Assembly (NCBI RefSeq): GCF_009372235.1
Contig: NZ_ML762922.1
Span: 263,126-327,125 of the forward strand
DNA length: 64,000 nt
Direction: 5' to 3'
Origin: Dickeya oryzae
GTDB taxonomy: Bacteria > Pseudomonadota > Gammaproteobacteria > Enterobacterales > Enterobacteriaceae
A model generated the notes under the pieces. It saw only the letters and a program-made list of their open reading frames with translations, searched no databases and was not told the DNA's origin. The position numbers were made by a program, and so were the translations under genes. Shown here piece after piece: positions 17,840 to 25,086 of the stretch (its first letter is position 1; each line of letters opens with the position of its first letter).

Positions 17840-18598
17840 ATGGATTATTTAAAAAAACAATTTAAAATCTTCAAAGAAAATATTAAAAACGGATATTCAA
17901 TAGATGATTTTGCAGCTGTGAAAGTTTATGCACAAAAGCTATTTTGTGAAAAAATATCCACAATGAATAATAATAGCTACCTTGAGGTCGGTTGTGGCGG
18001 CTCACTCTCCGTTCATTATTTAAGCAAACATGATAATGTCATATCTTATGGATTGGATTACGATGACATGGCTATTGAGTACTCGCAATTTCTTAAGAAA
18101 CAGTTAAATTCAAATGCTGTAATTTTAAAAGGAAATGCGTTCTCACTCCCCTTTGACGACAACAGCATAGATTGCGTTTTTTCTATTGGAATGATAGAGC
18201 ATTACGGTAAAGAAGAACAGTTAAAGATTTTGACAGAAATGGCACGAGTCGCAAAGAAAAACCTGATTATGGGAATTCCAAATTATAAGGAAAGCAGTGC
18301 TTCTTATCATATTATTAAACACGGTGATGAAGAACATCTTGATTGCGATCTGGAAGAGCTGGCTAATGCTTTACCTAGTAAAAAAATCTTCTTTGATGGA
18401 CGAGGACTGTTCATGGCCAAAAGGGATGTGGACAAAAATGAAAAGTATAAAGAATTTATTATTAATGCCTACCCAAATCTTTATAAAGATGTATTTCTTT
18501 CACACGATATTGAAGATTTGATTGCACATGAAAGAACAGCGCCACCTGAAACACGACGAAAGCATGGATTTATTGAGTATTTTGTTGCCACTATATAA
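17840..18598 (+). CDS. Stand-alone SAM-dependent methyltransferase of the microcin operon
   Basis: A 252-residue class I methyltransferase. Motif I is EVGCGGS (49-55), the acidic loop is YGLDYDD (70-76), post-II is KGNAFSLPFDDNSIDCVFS, and then MIEHYG. It starts on the base after the mccC stop with GAGGAGGG seven bases upstream, so it is the fourth gene of the operon. It lacks the extra N-terminal enzyme domain of E. coli MccD and any MccE acetyltransferase or decarboxylase, and does not look like the two-domain MccS carboxymethyl enzymes. It could methylate or carboxymethylate the peptide or nucleotide, or act as an immunity enzyme. The exact substrate is unknown. Confidence 0.85.
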   Translation: MDYLKKQFKIFKENIKNGYSIDDFAAVKVYAQKLFCEKISTMNNNSYLEVGCGGSLSVHYLSKHDNVISYGLDYDDMAIEYSQFLKKQLNSNAVILKGNAFSLPFDDNSIDCVFSIGMIEHYGKEEQLKILTEMARVAKKNLIMGIPNYKESSASYHIIKHGDEEHLDCDLEELANALPSKKIFFDGRGLFMAKRDVDKNEKYKEFIINAYPNLYKDVFLSHDIEDLIAHERTAPPETRRKHGFIEYFVATI

Positions 18599-18637
18599 AA
18601 ACCAAGAAGATATACTATTTATCTGTAAAATATAAAC

Positions 18638-18736
18638 ACGCCTCGCTACAAAGCCATCGGCAATTCCATGGCCGTACCATGCGTGGCGTGGCTGGGTCAA
18701 CGTCTGCTCCAGGCATTACAACCGTCCAAGTTATAG
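18638..18736 (+). pseudogene. Cytosine DNA methyltransferase, C-terminal fragment
   Basis: Reads TPRYKAIGNSMAVP then CVAWLGQRLLQALQPSKL and a TAG. The RYKAIGNSMAVP block is the conserved motif X end of C5-cytosine methyltransferases, and this frame has no start. It is the missing tail of the fragment at 13194-13445, showing that the segment 13446-18637 was put in place of the central part of that gene. Confidence 0.85.
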
Positions 18737-19118
18737 AACAGAGTTGTGTGTCGTTCGATAGCAGCAATACTCACAGGAGGTATGTGTTCTTACCAGCACC
18801 GCGTTGTATTACTTCTCTACGAGGATTTTGATCTCCCCACACATCCTCTCTACGAGGGGATTTGTCTACCGTAATCAGTGCCAATATGGGCGCAACCTGA
18901 TGCGTTTTGTTCCACGCACGCGGGCCATCATCACGCCATTCTGAATATATGTTCGCTGGCGTAGCTGGCAACATCCCAGGCAGTCAAGGCCATCAAGACT
19001 GCGGCACGCTGATAGCGTGTTGGCTTTCGCTATCACAGGGCGCTTAGCGTCCATTCGTTCCACCCACAAGGGCCCCCATCCCTTGAGGCTGGGGAGTTCC
19101 TTTTTTGGAGACTTTCCC
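18737..19118. other. Gene-free leader before the next ICE gene
   Basis: Contains a short imperfect direct repeat (TCTCTACGAGG near 18815 and again near 18846). A G/C-rich stem, CCC...GGG around CATCCCTTGAGGCTGGGG, lies upstream of the ATG at 19119. No ORF is supported. Confidence 0.45.
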
Positions 19119-19916
19119 ATGGATCATCAAACCATTCGCAATCAGATGCAGTCATTGGTGCGTGACCACGTTCCATCTAATGCCCGCAGCTTCAAATTCA
19201 ACATTTTCGACGGACAGCCCAAAGTGTCTACACTGGGCTTTCACATTGATCCCAAACCTTTTGAGGGAAAAATCATCGCCAGGACGGAGGATGCCATTGT
19301 CGTCAAGACCGGCCGAATCGAGTTCGCCGTGCTTGACCGGACTCTTGTGACCGAAGATCCGGACGAAGGTGCCAAGGTACACGTAGAGCCCTATGCGCGG
19401 CACCGCTTCGACGGCCTTCGTGCAGACACACCCGAAGAGCGCACCGAATACACCGCCGATGGCACGCCCTACAAGCTCAAGACATATATTCTCGGCTCTG
19501 CCCCCGCCAGGCTTCCGATCCCACAACCTCGCTGCCCAGAGTTACAGGAACTTATCAGGCAACTGGAGGAGCTACCGGCCCCCGATGGCTTCCGTCGTAT
19601 TACACACCTGTTGGTTGATGCCGGTGCGCGGGATTTCACCTGGGTCGATCCGCTGCCCCAGGACATCATCGCCACACCACCGGCGATCAGCTTCAACACA
19701 AGCACAGCGAAATTCGATGGCCGTGTCACCGTGCAATACGAGCGCGCCGACGACCTCTATGCCGTGGTGCTGCGTCACGATGGAGAGTTGGTCGAACGGG
19801 TTGACGGTGTGTTCTTCGATAGCCTCGGGGAGGTACTACTCAGGCTGATCGATGATGGAAGCTGGCGTCGCATACGTGTGTGCACCATTCAAAAGCCGCT
19901 ACGGCGTAAGTCATGA
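19119..19916 (+). CDS. Conserved ICE protein of unknown function
   Basis: A 265-residue soluble protein starting MDHQTIRNQMQSLV at an ATG preceded by TTTTGGAGAC. The middle shows VKTGRIEFAVLDRTLV and YTADGTPYKLKTYILG. The codon use is backbone-like. It is the first gene of the accessory block conserved between topB and pilL in relatives of this element. No catalytic motif or named domain is recognised. Confidence 0.75.
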   Translation: MDHQTIRNQMQSLVRDHVPSNARSFKFNIFDGQPKVSTLGFHIDPKPFEGKIIARTEDAIVVKTGRIEFAVLDRTLVTEDPDEGAKVHVEPYARHRFDGLRADTPEERTEYTADGTPYKLKTYILGSAPARLPIPQPRCPELQELIRQLEELPAPDGFRRITHLLVDAGARDFTWVDPLPQDIIATPPAISFNTSTAKFDGRVTVQYERADDLYAVVLRHDGELVERVDGVFFDSLGEVLLRLIDDGSWRRIRVCTIQKPLRRKS

Positions 19917-20064
19917 CGCTGCAGAAACAACCCGTCTACACGCCGGGTTAGCTGACAAACATCGTTTATTTACCGCGCCGCTACTGGGGCGCGCGTCAAT
20001 GCCTCGTCGCCAGACAACGGTTCTTCACCGTATTGCCCGGCATACCATTATCTCAGGAGTACCT

Positions 20065-20430
20065 ATGACTTTACGCTTCAAAGGAGCCGAATTGCGGCCC
20101 GTCATCGCCGAAGCTGTTGCCAATCAGTGCCGCATCATTCTGGTCAAGGATCAGGGTGTTTATTGGCTCGCCGAGCATGGTGAGCGCCATCCCGATGGGC
20201 GTCAAAAGCTGATCGCCTACGCGGTTGGCTGCAACCCGGACATTGACCCCTTTGACGACTGGTGGGAGCGTTCACACGCTGAGTTCGGTGGTGATGATTT
20301 TGGCGAATTTTTCGAGCCCCGCGACAGGGTGTTTACCCGCATCCTGGATGGTGCAGGCGATCTCCACGTGTCCGCTACCGCAACACAGATTTTCCTGCAA
20401 GTTGTGGCGATACCCCCCGATAGTAACTGA
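20065..20430 (+). CDS. DUF3085 family protein
   Basis: A 121-residue protein with CAGGAG upstream of the ATG. It starts LRFKGAELRPVIAEAV, then ILVKDQGVYWLAEHGER and a Cys-Asn-Pro block (GCNPDIDPFDDWWE) typical of the DUF3085 family found in ICEs and plasmids. A clear terminator follows at 20445-20463, so it is probably the last gene of its unit. Function unknown. Confidence 0.8.
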   Translation: MTLRFKGAELRPVIAEAVANQCRIILVKDQGVYWLAEHGERHPDGRQKLIAYAVGCNPDIDPFDDWWERSHAEFGGDDFGEFFEPRDRVFTRILDGAGDLHVSATATQIFLQVVAIPPDSN

Positions 20431-20444
20431 CCTTCGCCCCCCGT

Positions 20445-20463
20445 AGCCCCCTTGATGGGGGCT
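20445..20463 (+). terminator. Rho-independent terminator after the DUF3085 gene
   Basis: AGCCCCC (20445-20451) pairs with GGGGGCT (20457-20463) with loop TTGAT, followed by TCTTTCCCC. Fifteen bases after the stop codon. Confidence 0.8.
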
Positions 20464-20935
20464 TCTTTCCCCTCGCGCCAGACTCTCCGCCACTGATGCG
20501 TATCAGCCTGCAGCCGACCACTACGGACCATTCAGCCAGCTATATCCTGAAAACATTTGTATGCGCGGCCCATTCAAGATCAACTCCCCGACCTGCACCA
20601 ATGTTTCCGGTACGACAGCCTTTTCCTGAATAAATGGCACACGAAAATAGGGAACGGCTTCAGTTCACGTTTCTCATCGCACTTGCATTGCGGGCGCAGG
20701 CAGTCTGTCTGCATGTTTTGCTGACGTTGTCAGCGACATGCCACGCAACCCCGGCCCCAGGTTGCGGTGCGGCGAAAACCGCATGGCCAAGCCAGTTCGC
20801 ACAGCATCCTCACGCGAACGACCACCGGCTTATACCGGTAGTGGATGCCTCTGCCTTATCAACCCATCGCGGGGTTACACACCCCCGCAATCGGGCCTGG
20901 TGTGTCTCCGCTTCATTTTTAATGGAGATGTCATC
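20464..20935. promoter_or_regulatory. Hairpin-rich leader of the STY4534-family gene
   Basis: About 470 bases without a supported gene. Successive inverted repeats are CTGAC/GTCAG (20721-20733), GCAACC/GGTTGC (20745-20765), ACCGG/CCGGT (20824-20839) and GCGGGG/CCCCGC (20869-20888). The last lies about 50 bases before the ATG at 20936. The series resembles a structured RNA leader or a protein-loaded recognition region and recurs in simpler form before several neighbouring genes. Confidence 0.5.
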
Positions 20936-21829
20936 ATGGTTCATTCTACTTCAGGCGAAAAAGCCTATTTCGATCTGCACACCGAAGGTTACGGTCGTCT
21001 GCAGCGAGTGCGGGAAGTTCCCGTACGTGGCGGCCGCCGTGCCCAGCCCTTCCTGGCTTGCACCATCGCCGCGCTGGTTGGCTCTGCCAAAGAGCCGGTC
21101 ATCCGCTATTTTGATGTCAAAGTCTCGGGTGCCGAGGCTAAAAAACTGGTCGAACACTATATCGGTACGAATAATCCGCAGCAGTGCCCGGTGGTCAAGT
21201 TCCGGCTGGGGGATCTGTGGAGTGATGCATTCATCCGTCCCGGTGGTGAGCGCAAGGGTGAACCCGCAGCCAGCCTCAAAGGTAGACTTCTGAAGGCTGA
21301 ATTGATTGACCCCGCCACACTGGCGGCAATCGAACAGTACGAACTTATCACCCGAGGCATTGGTTATCTCAATCGCCCCATAGACGTCACACCGAAGGAG
21401 GGTGACCCGTTCCTCACATGCACCATCGGTGCACTAGCCGGGCCTGTTGAAGAACCGGAATACCGATACATCAACACCATCGTGACCGCTCCGGAAGCTC
21501 AGCATCTGGTGCGCCGTTGTGTGCAAGCCGTCGAGGCCCAGCGCAAGGTGTTGATCGCCTTCCGTCTCAATGACATGAAAGCGAACCCATACCTTCGCAA
21601 GAAGGGCGAGCATGCCGGCGAACCGGCAGCGAGTCTGGAGTCCAGGCTAATACATATTGGCCAGATTAAGATAGATGGACAACGAGTCTATCCAACGGCC
21701 AACCAGGCCTCCTCAGAATCAGAAAGTCCTGACAACAGCGCAGATATGCCGCCTACAACATCGGGTACACACGAGCCTGAAGCGCAATTTTCAGCAGAAG
21801 AAGAGTCCGCTCTCGCAACCTCACGCTAA
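20936..21829 (+). CDS. STY4534-family ICE replication-associated protein (DUF3577)
   Basis: A 297-residue protein with AATGGAG upstream. It contains an internal duplication. Residues about 37-75 (QPFLACTIAALVGSAKEP, VIRYFDVKVSGAEAKKLV) resemble residues about 156-195 (DPFLTCTIGALAGPVEEP, EYRYINTIVTAPEAQHLV), and each is followed by a FRLxD and an EPAASL block. The C-terminal 45 residues are acidic and low-complexity. This two-repeat layout is that of the STY4534/DUF3577 family near the replication block of SPI-7-like elements. Biochemical role unknown. Confidence 0.85.
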   Translation: MVHSTSGEKAYFDLHTEGYGRLQRVREVPVRGGRRAQPFLACTIAALVGSAKEPVIRYFDVKVSGAEAKKLVEHYIGTNNPQQCPVVKFRLGDLWSDAFIRPGGERKGEPAASLKGRLLKAELIDPATLAAIEQYELITRGIGYLNRPIDVTPKEGDPFLTCTIGALAGPVEEPEYRYINTIVTAPEAQHLVRRCVQAVEAQRKVLIAFRLNDMKANPYLRKKGEHAGEPAASLESRLIHIGQIKIDGQRVYPTANQASSESESPDNSADMPPTTSGTHEPEAQFSAEEESALATSR

Positions 21830-21911
21830 GCCGATCAGCAAGACCTCACATTGGGGTCTTGTCTCTTTTTCCAGGTCTATCGCCAGTAAAACGCATCTAA
21901 GGAGATTCAGC

Positions 21912-22574
21912 ATGGCTACAGCAGCCGTTCAATCCTATCCCCCTATCATCGTTCGCGGCCAGCTCACGATCCGCACTATCTTTGGTCGTAACGGCCGGTT
22001 CACCGTCGGTCGTCTCATCACCCACCTTGGGTTGTTCCATGTCAAAGATCCAGAACTGGAGCAGTATCCCGAAGGGAAGTATGAAGGTGAATTTGCGATT
22101 CGATACATTTATCCGAAGGCCTATCCGGTCGGCGACGGCATGCGATTCGAGATCCGCGCCAGCCTGAACGGCATGACGTTGTCCGGCATCGACAAACTCA
22201 GCAAAGCAGAGGCTCGCGCTTTCGCCACACAGGATGTCGATCCGCTTGATGAGGAACCGGGCACCCAGCCAACACCCGTGCCCAAATCCAAGGCCAGGCC
22301 TGCCTCTGTGCAAGCATCCAGGGATCCGTTGGTCGACACCACACCATTCGGTGTCGATGCGCCCTCCACCGCCGTGACGGCCTCGGGCAGTCCCGATAGC
22401 GACGACACTGCGTTATTCGGCATCCTCTGGCCCCTGGGAGAGTCAGTGAAACTGGACTCGACCATCGACCGCCGCACACTGCGCTTGCAGATAGCGCGGC
22501 TCAGTCAGTTGGACTATGCGTTCGACGCCACAGCCCAACAGTGGAATCGTCAGTCTGAATCTCTGACAACCTGA
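21912..22574 (+). CDS. DUF3275 family protein
   Basis: A 220-residue protein; AAGGAG lies upstream of the ATG at 21912. The conserved N-terminal domain reads IIVRGQLTIRTIFGRNGRF and LITHLGLFHVKDPELEQY, followed by EGEFAIRYIYPKAYPVG, as in DUF3275. A Pro/Ser/Thr-rich linker (about 115-165) joins it to a short C-terminal helical domain (FGILWPLGESVKLD). Always found with the STY4534 family in this ICE class. Function unknown. Confidence 0.85.
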   Translation: MATAAVQSYPPIIVRGQLTIRTIFGRNGRFTVGRLITHLGLFHVKDPELEQYPEGKYEGEFAIRYIYPKAYPVGDGMRFEIRASLNGMTLSGIDKLSKAEARAFATQDVDPLDEEPGTQPTPVPKSKARPASVQASRDPLVDTTPFGVDAPSTAVTASGSPDSDDTALFGILWPLGESVKLDSTIDRRTLRLQIARLSQLDYAFDATAQQWNRQSESLTT

Positions 22575-22608
22575 TTCCTCCTGCCACCGCTGTGGCATTT
22601 TTCCCACC

Positions 22609-22644
22609 TACCGGGGCTCCGCCTCTTTGGGGAGGACTCCGGTT
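22609..22644 (+). promoter_or_regulatory. Leader hairpin before a small ICE gene
   Basis: ACCGG and CCGGT arms enclose an inner CCTC/GAGG pairing in the 90-base gap after the DUF3275 gene, ending some 20 bases before the ATG at 22665. Confidence 0.4.
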
Positions 22645-22664
22645 TCTTTCTGGAGAATTCCATC

Positions 22665-23009
22665 ATGTTCACGAGTGATAACACGACATCCTCATGCGTC
22701 AACGGGGATCCCTGCGCCGCCCTCAATGAGCAAACCTGGCAGCGTGTCTGCAAGACAGCAGCCAAAGATGCCAGTAAGGGCTGCGGGCTGTCTTACGACC
22801 ATTACATTGCTCTCTTCAGCTCGTCGATTGATCGGCACGTTGATCAACTGCCCGAACACCAGCGCGCACAGGCTCTGGCAATAGCACGGGAATGGAATTA
22901 TGCAACACCCGTCGAAAGGCAGGAGAACCAGGACTGGAATGCTGAAAACGGCTATTGCAGACACGGTCTTGATCCGAATTGCTGTCCGGCTGGTTGCGGC
23001 GAGTATTGA
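22665..23009 (+). CDS. Small Cys-rich conserved ICE protein
   Basis: A 114-residue protein beginning MFTSDNTTSSCVNGDPC with TTCTGGAGAA upstream. The last 20 residues carry a Cys/His cluster (YCRHGLDPNCCPAGCGEY) that could bind a metal. The central part is helical (QALAIAREWNYATP). Backbone-like codon use and placement among conserved ICE genes support it as real; function unknown. Confidence 0.7.
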   Translation: MFTSDNTTSSCVNGDPCAALNEQTWQRVCKTAAKDASKGCGLSYDHYIALFSSSIDRHVDQLPEHQRAQALAIAREWNYATPVERQENQDWNAENGYCRHGLDPNCCPAGCGEY

Positions 23010-23071
23010 ACGCCAACAACGGCTCCCTCCGCCACTTGAACGCTGAACAGCTCACGCGCTTTCATCCCCTT

Positions 23072-23118
23072 GGGGCAACACTGCCCCGCAGGCAGCGTTG
23101 CCCCTCAACGTTATTGAG
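23072..23118 (+). promoter_or_regulatory. Strong double hairpin just upstream of a start codon
   Basis: GGGGCAACACTGCC (23072-23085) pairs with GGCAGCGTTGCCCC (23091-23104), with one mismatch. CTCAA/TTGAG (23104-23118) forms a second stem. The start codon at 23128 lies ten bases beyond, so the structure could control translation or end upstream transcription. Confidence 0.65.
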
Positions 23119-23127
23119 GACACCACC

Positions 23128-23772
23128 ATGCCTGAATCTTCATTACAGCAACCGTTGTTCCGTATCGACGAATGCACTGATCTGATGGTCGATGCCTGCG
23201 TCTGTAGCGAGAATGGCGACCTGGTCTTTGTCTCAATCTGGGCACGGGATACCGCCGTCCAGCAATTTATCGCCCGACTCACACTAGGCCACGATGAAGA
23301 TGGATTGAACCAGTTTCATCTCGTCACAGAACACGGCGGCTCCGTGCCAGTATTCATCCCTTCGGTCGAGCGACTTGAAAAACGCCTGACCCGCAACTAT
23401 CGCCGCACGCTGTTTGGATCGATAACCAACCTGTGGCTGTTCGACCAGCGTTGCATCTGCCCTGACAAGAGCACGGCCAGCGCATTTGCGCTACTGCCAC
23501 GCTCTGCTACACCTACTGTTCGCTTGTGGCAACTCGTCAAAGACACGTGCCCGCTGCCACTGCTCGACCACTGGCAAACGCCGATGCTGGCGTTGCTACA
23601 CAGCCGCAACATGCTCCATAAGCTGCCGGTCGCCCTCGGGCCGTTGCAGGGCTTTCACCTCGGTCTGGATGTGCCTGCGCTCACCGACGCGCTGGGCGAG
23701 CTTATCCGTAACGGCGTTCTCACCGCCTATCCATCTCCGTCACCGGTCTGGATACCACAAGCAGTGGCCTGA
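23128..23772 (+). CDS. Conserved ICE protein of unknown function
   Basis: A 214-residue protein, MPESSLQQPLFRIDEC..., in the block that accompanies DUF3275 and DUF6094 genes. The sequence contains a helical middle (PTVRLWQLVKDTCPLPLLDHW) and a C-terminal segment that looks like a short winged helix (PALTDALGELIRNGVLTAYP). No catalytic signature is visible. It is preceded by the strong double hairpin at 23072-23118. Confidence 0.7.
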   Translation: MPESSLQQPLFRIDECTDLMVDACVCSENGDLVFVSIWARDTAVQQFIARLTLGHDEDGLNQFHLVTEHGGSVPVFIPSVERLEKRLTRNYRRTLFGSITNLWLFDQRCICPDKSTASAFALLPRSATPTVRLWQLVKDTCPLPLLDHWQTPMLALLHSRNMLHKLPVALGPLQGFHLGLDVPALTDALGELIRNGVLTAYPSPSPVWIPQAVA

Positions 23773-23841
23773 TCGTGCCACGGCAGACGCACCTTATCAG
23801 GCACCTGTACGTTTTTCATCACCGTCAGACAGGAGATTCCT

Positions 23842-24951
23842 ATGGCACTCATGTTTCCCCGGCTCGCCAGAAATTTTGCCAAAAATGGCTATTACCCTAC
23901 CGATGAGTCCACGCTCGAACGGACACTCGCCGCACTGGCACCCAGCGATGAACCCATGTGCATTATTGACCCCTGTGCCGGCGAAGGCGTTGCGATTGCC
24001 GAAGCCGCCCATGCCCTCGGGCTTGATCACACCCGTTCGTACGCTGTCGAGTACGATCAGGAGCGCGCCAGTCATGCACGATTGCTGGTCGAACACTGCA
24101 TCCATGCCGACCTGATGGATACCATTATCTCGCGTCAGGCATTCGGCTTGCTTTGGCTCAATCCACCGTACGGAGACTTATCCAGAGATGCCAATGGCAA
24201 CATCGGCTACGAGGGTAAAGGCCGACCCCGGCTGGAAAAACTGTTCTACCAGCGGACGCTGCCCTTATTGCAGTACCACGGCATTCTCGTTTTTATCATT
24301 CCGTTCTATGTGCTCGACCAGGAAATGGTGGGCTGGCTCACGCGCCACTTCGCCGAGCTGAGTGTCTTCCGTGCGGTAGATACACAGTTCAAACAAGTGG
24401 TGCTGTTCGGTCGTCGCGCTCGCCAGCACGATCTGGCGAGTGAAGATGTGAAGTCCACCCGCGCCCGGTTGTTGCAAATCGGGCAGGGAGAGCAAGACGC
24501 AGAGGAATTGCCGCCCGAGTGGACGTCGCTTCCCTATATCGTGCCAGGCACCCAGGCCGAACCCGAGCACTTTTATCGCATCAGCATAGAGCCGATGCAG
24601 TTCGCCGAAGAGGTACAACGCCTGCGAGGTTTATGGCCAGCGTTCGATACTCACCTCGGTGCCGCGCAGCAGTCACTGCGTGCGCCTGCTCGCGCCTTAT
24701 CTGAATGGCACCTGGCATTGGCCCTGGCGGCCGGTGCGATCTCCAGTGTCGTGCAGTCCAAAAGCGGCCGCACGCTTGCGGTCAAGGGTGATACCTACAA
24801 GCAGAAAGTGACGAGCACCGAGTATTGCGAACGCGATGACGGCTCGATCGCCGAAACACGCATTCTCACCGATAAGTTCGTGCCCGTCATCAGAGCATGG
24901 GATTTATCTCCCGACTCAGCCACGCTGGGACGGATTCTCACCATCCATTAA
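23842..24951 (+). CDS. DUF6094 adenine-type DNA methyltransferase-like protein
   Basis: A 369-residue protein with the class I fold: motif I DPCAGEG (43-49), an acidic SYAVEYDQER (66-75), and the amino-methyltransferase motif IV NPPYG (107-111). NPPY is typical of N6-adenine or N4-cytosine DNA methyltransferases. A target-recognition region follows, with a C-terminal ATPase-free tail. AGGAGA lies upstream of the ATG. No cognate nuclease is adjacent, so it is probably an orphan methyltransferase, perhaps anti-restriction, or a regulator of ICE transfer. Confidence 0.85.
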   Translation: MALMFPRLARNFAKNGYYPTDESTLERTLAALAPSDEPMCIIDPCAGEGVAIAEAAHALGLDHTRSYAVEYDQERASHARLLVEHCIHADLMDTIISRQAFGLLWLNPPYGDLSRDANGNIGYEGKGRPRLEKLFYQRTLPLLQYHGILVFIIPFYVLDQEMVGWLTRHFAELSVFRAVDTQFKQVVLFGRRARQHDLASEDVKSTRARLLQIGQGEQDAEELPPEWTSLPYIVPGTQAEPEHFYRISIEPMQFAEEVQRLRGLWPAFDTHLGAAQQSLRAPARALSEWHLALALAAGAISSVVQSKSGRTLAVKGDTYKQKVTSTEYCERDDGSIAETRILTDKFVPVIRAWDLSPDSATLGRILTIH

Positions 24952-25034
24952 TCCCCGCAAGGGGAAGCAGCACCACCCACACACTGCTGGCCACTGAACC
25001 CGAGTTCAACGCCAGTCAATTTCACTCACCCATC

Positions 25035-25051
25035 GGGGCATACATCGCCCC
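25035..25051 (+). promoter_or_regulatory. Leader hairpin before the helicase gene
   Basis: GGGGC (25035-25039) pairs with GCCCC (25047-25051). A CCCC/GGG pair at about 25065-25077 forms a second short stem just before the ATG at 25087. Confidence 0.4.
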
Positions 25052-25086
25052 TGGGAGGTGCATACCCCATTTTTGGGAACATCACC

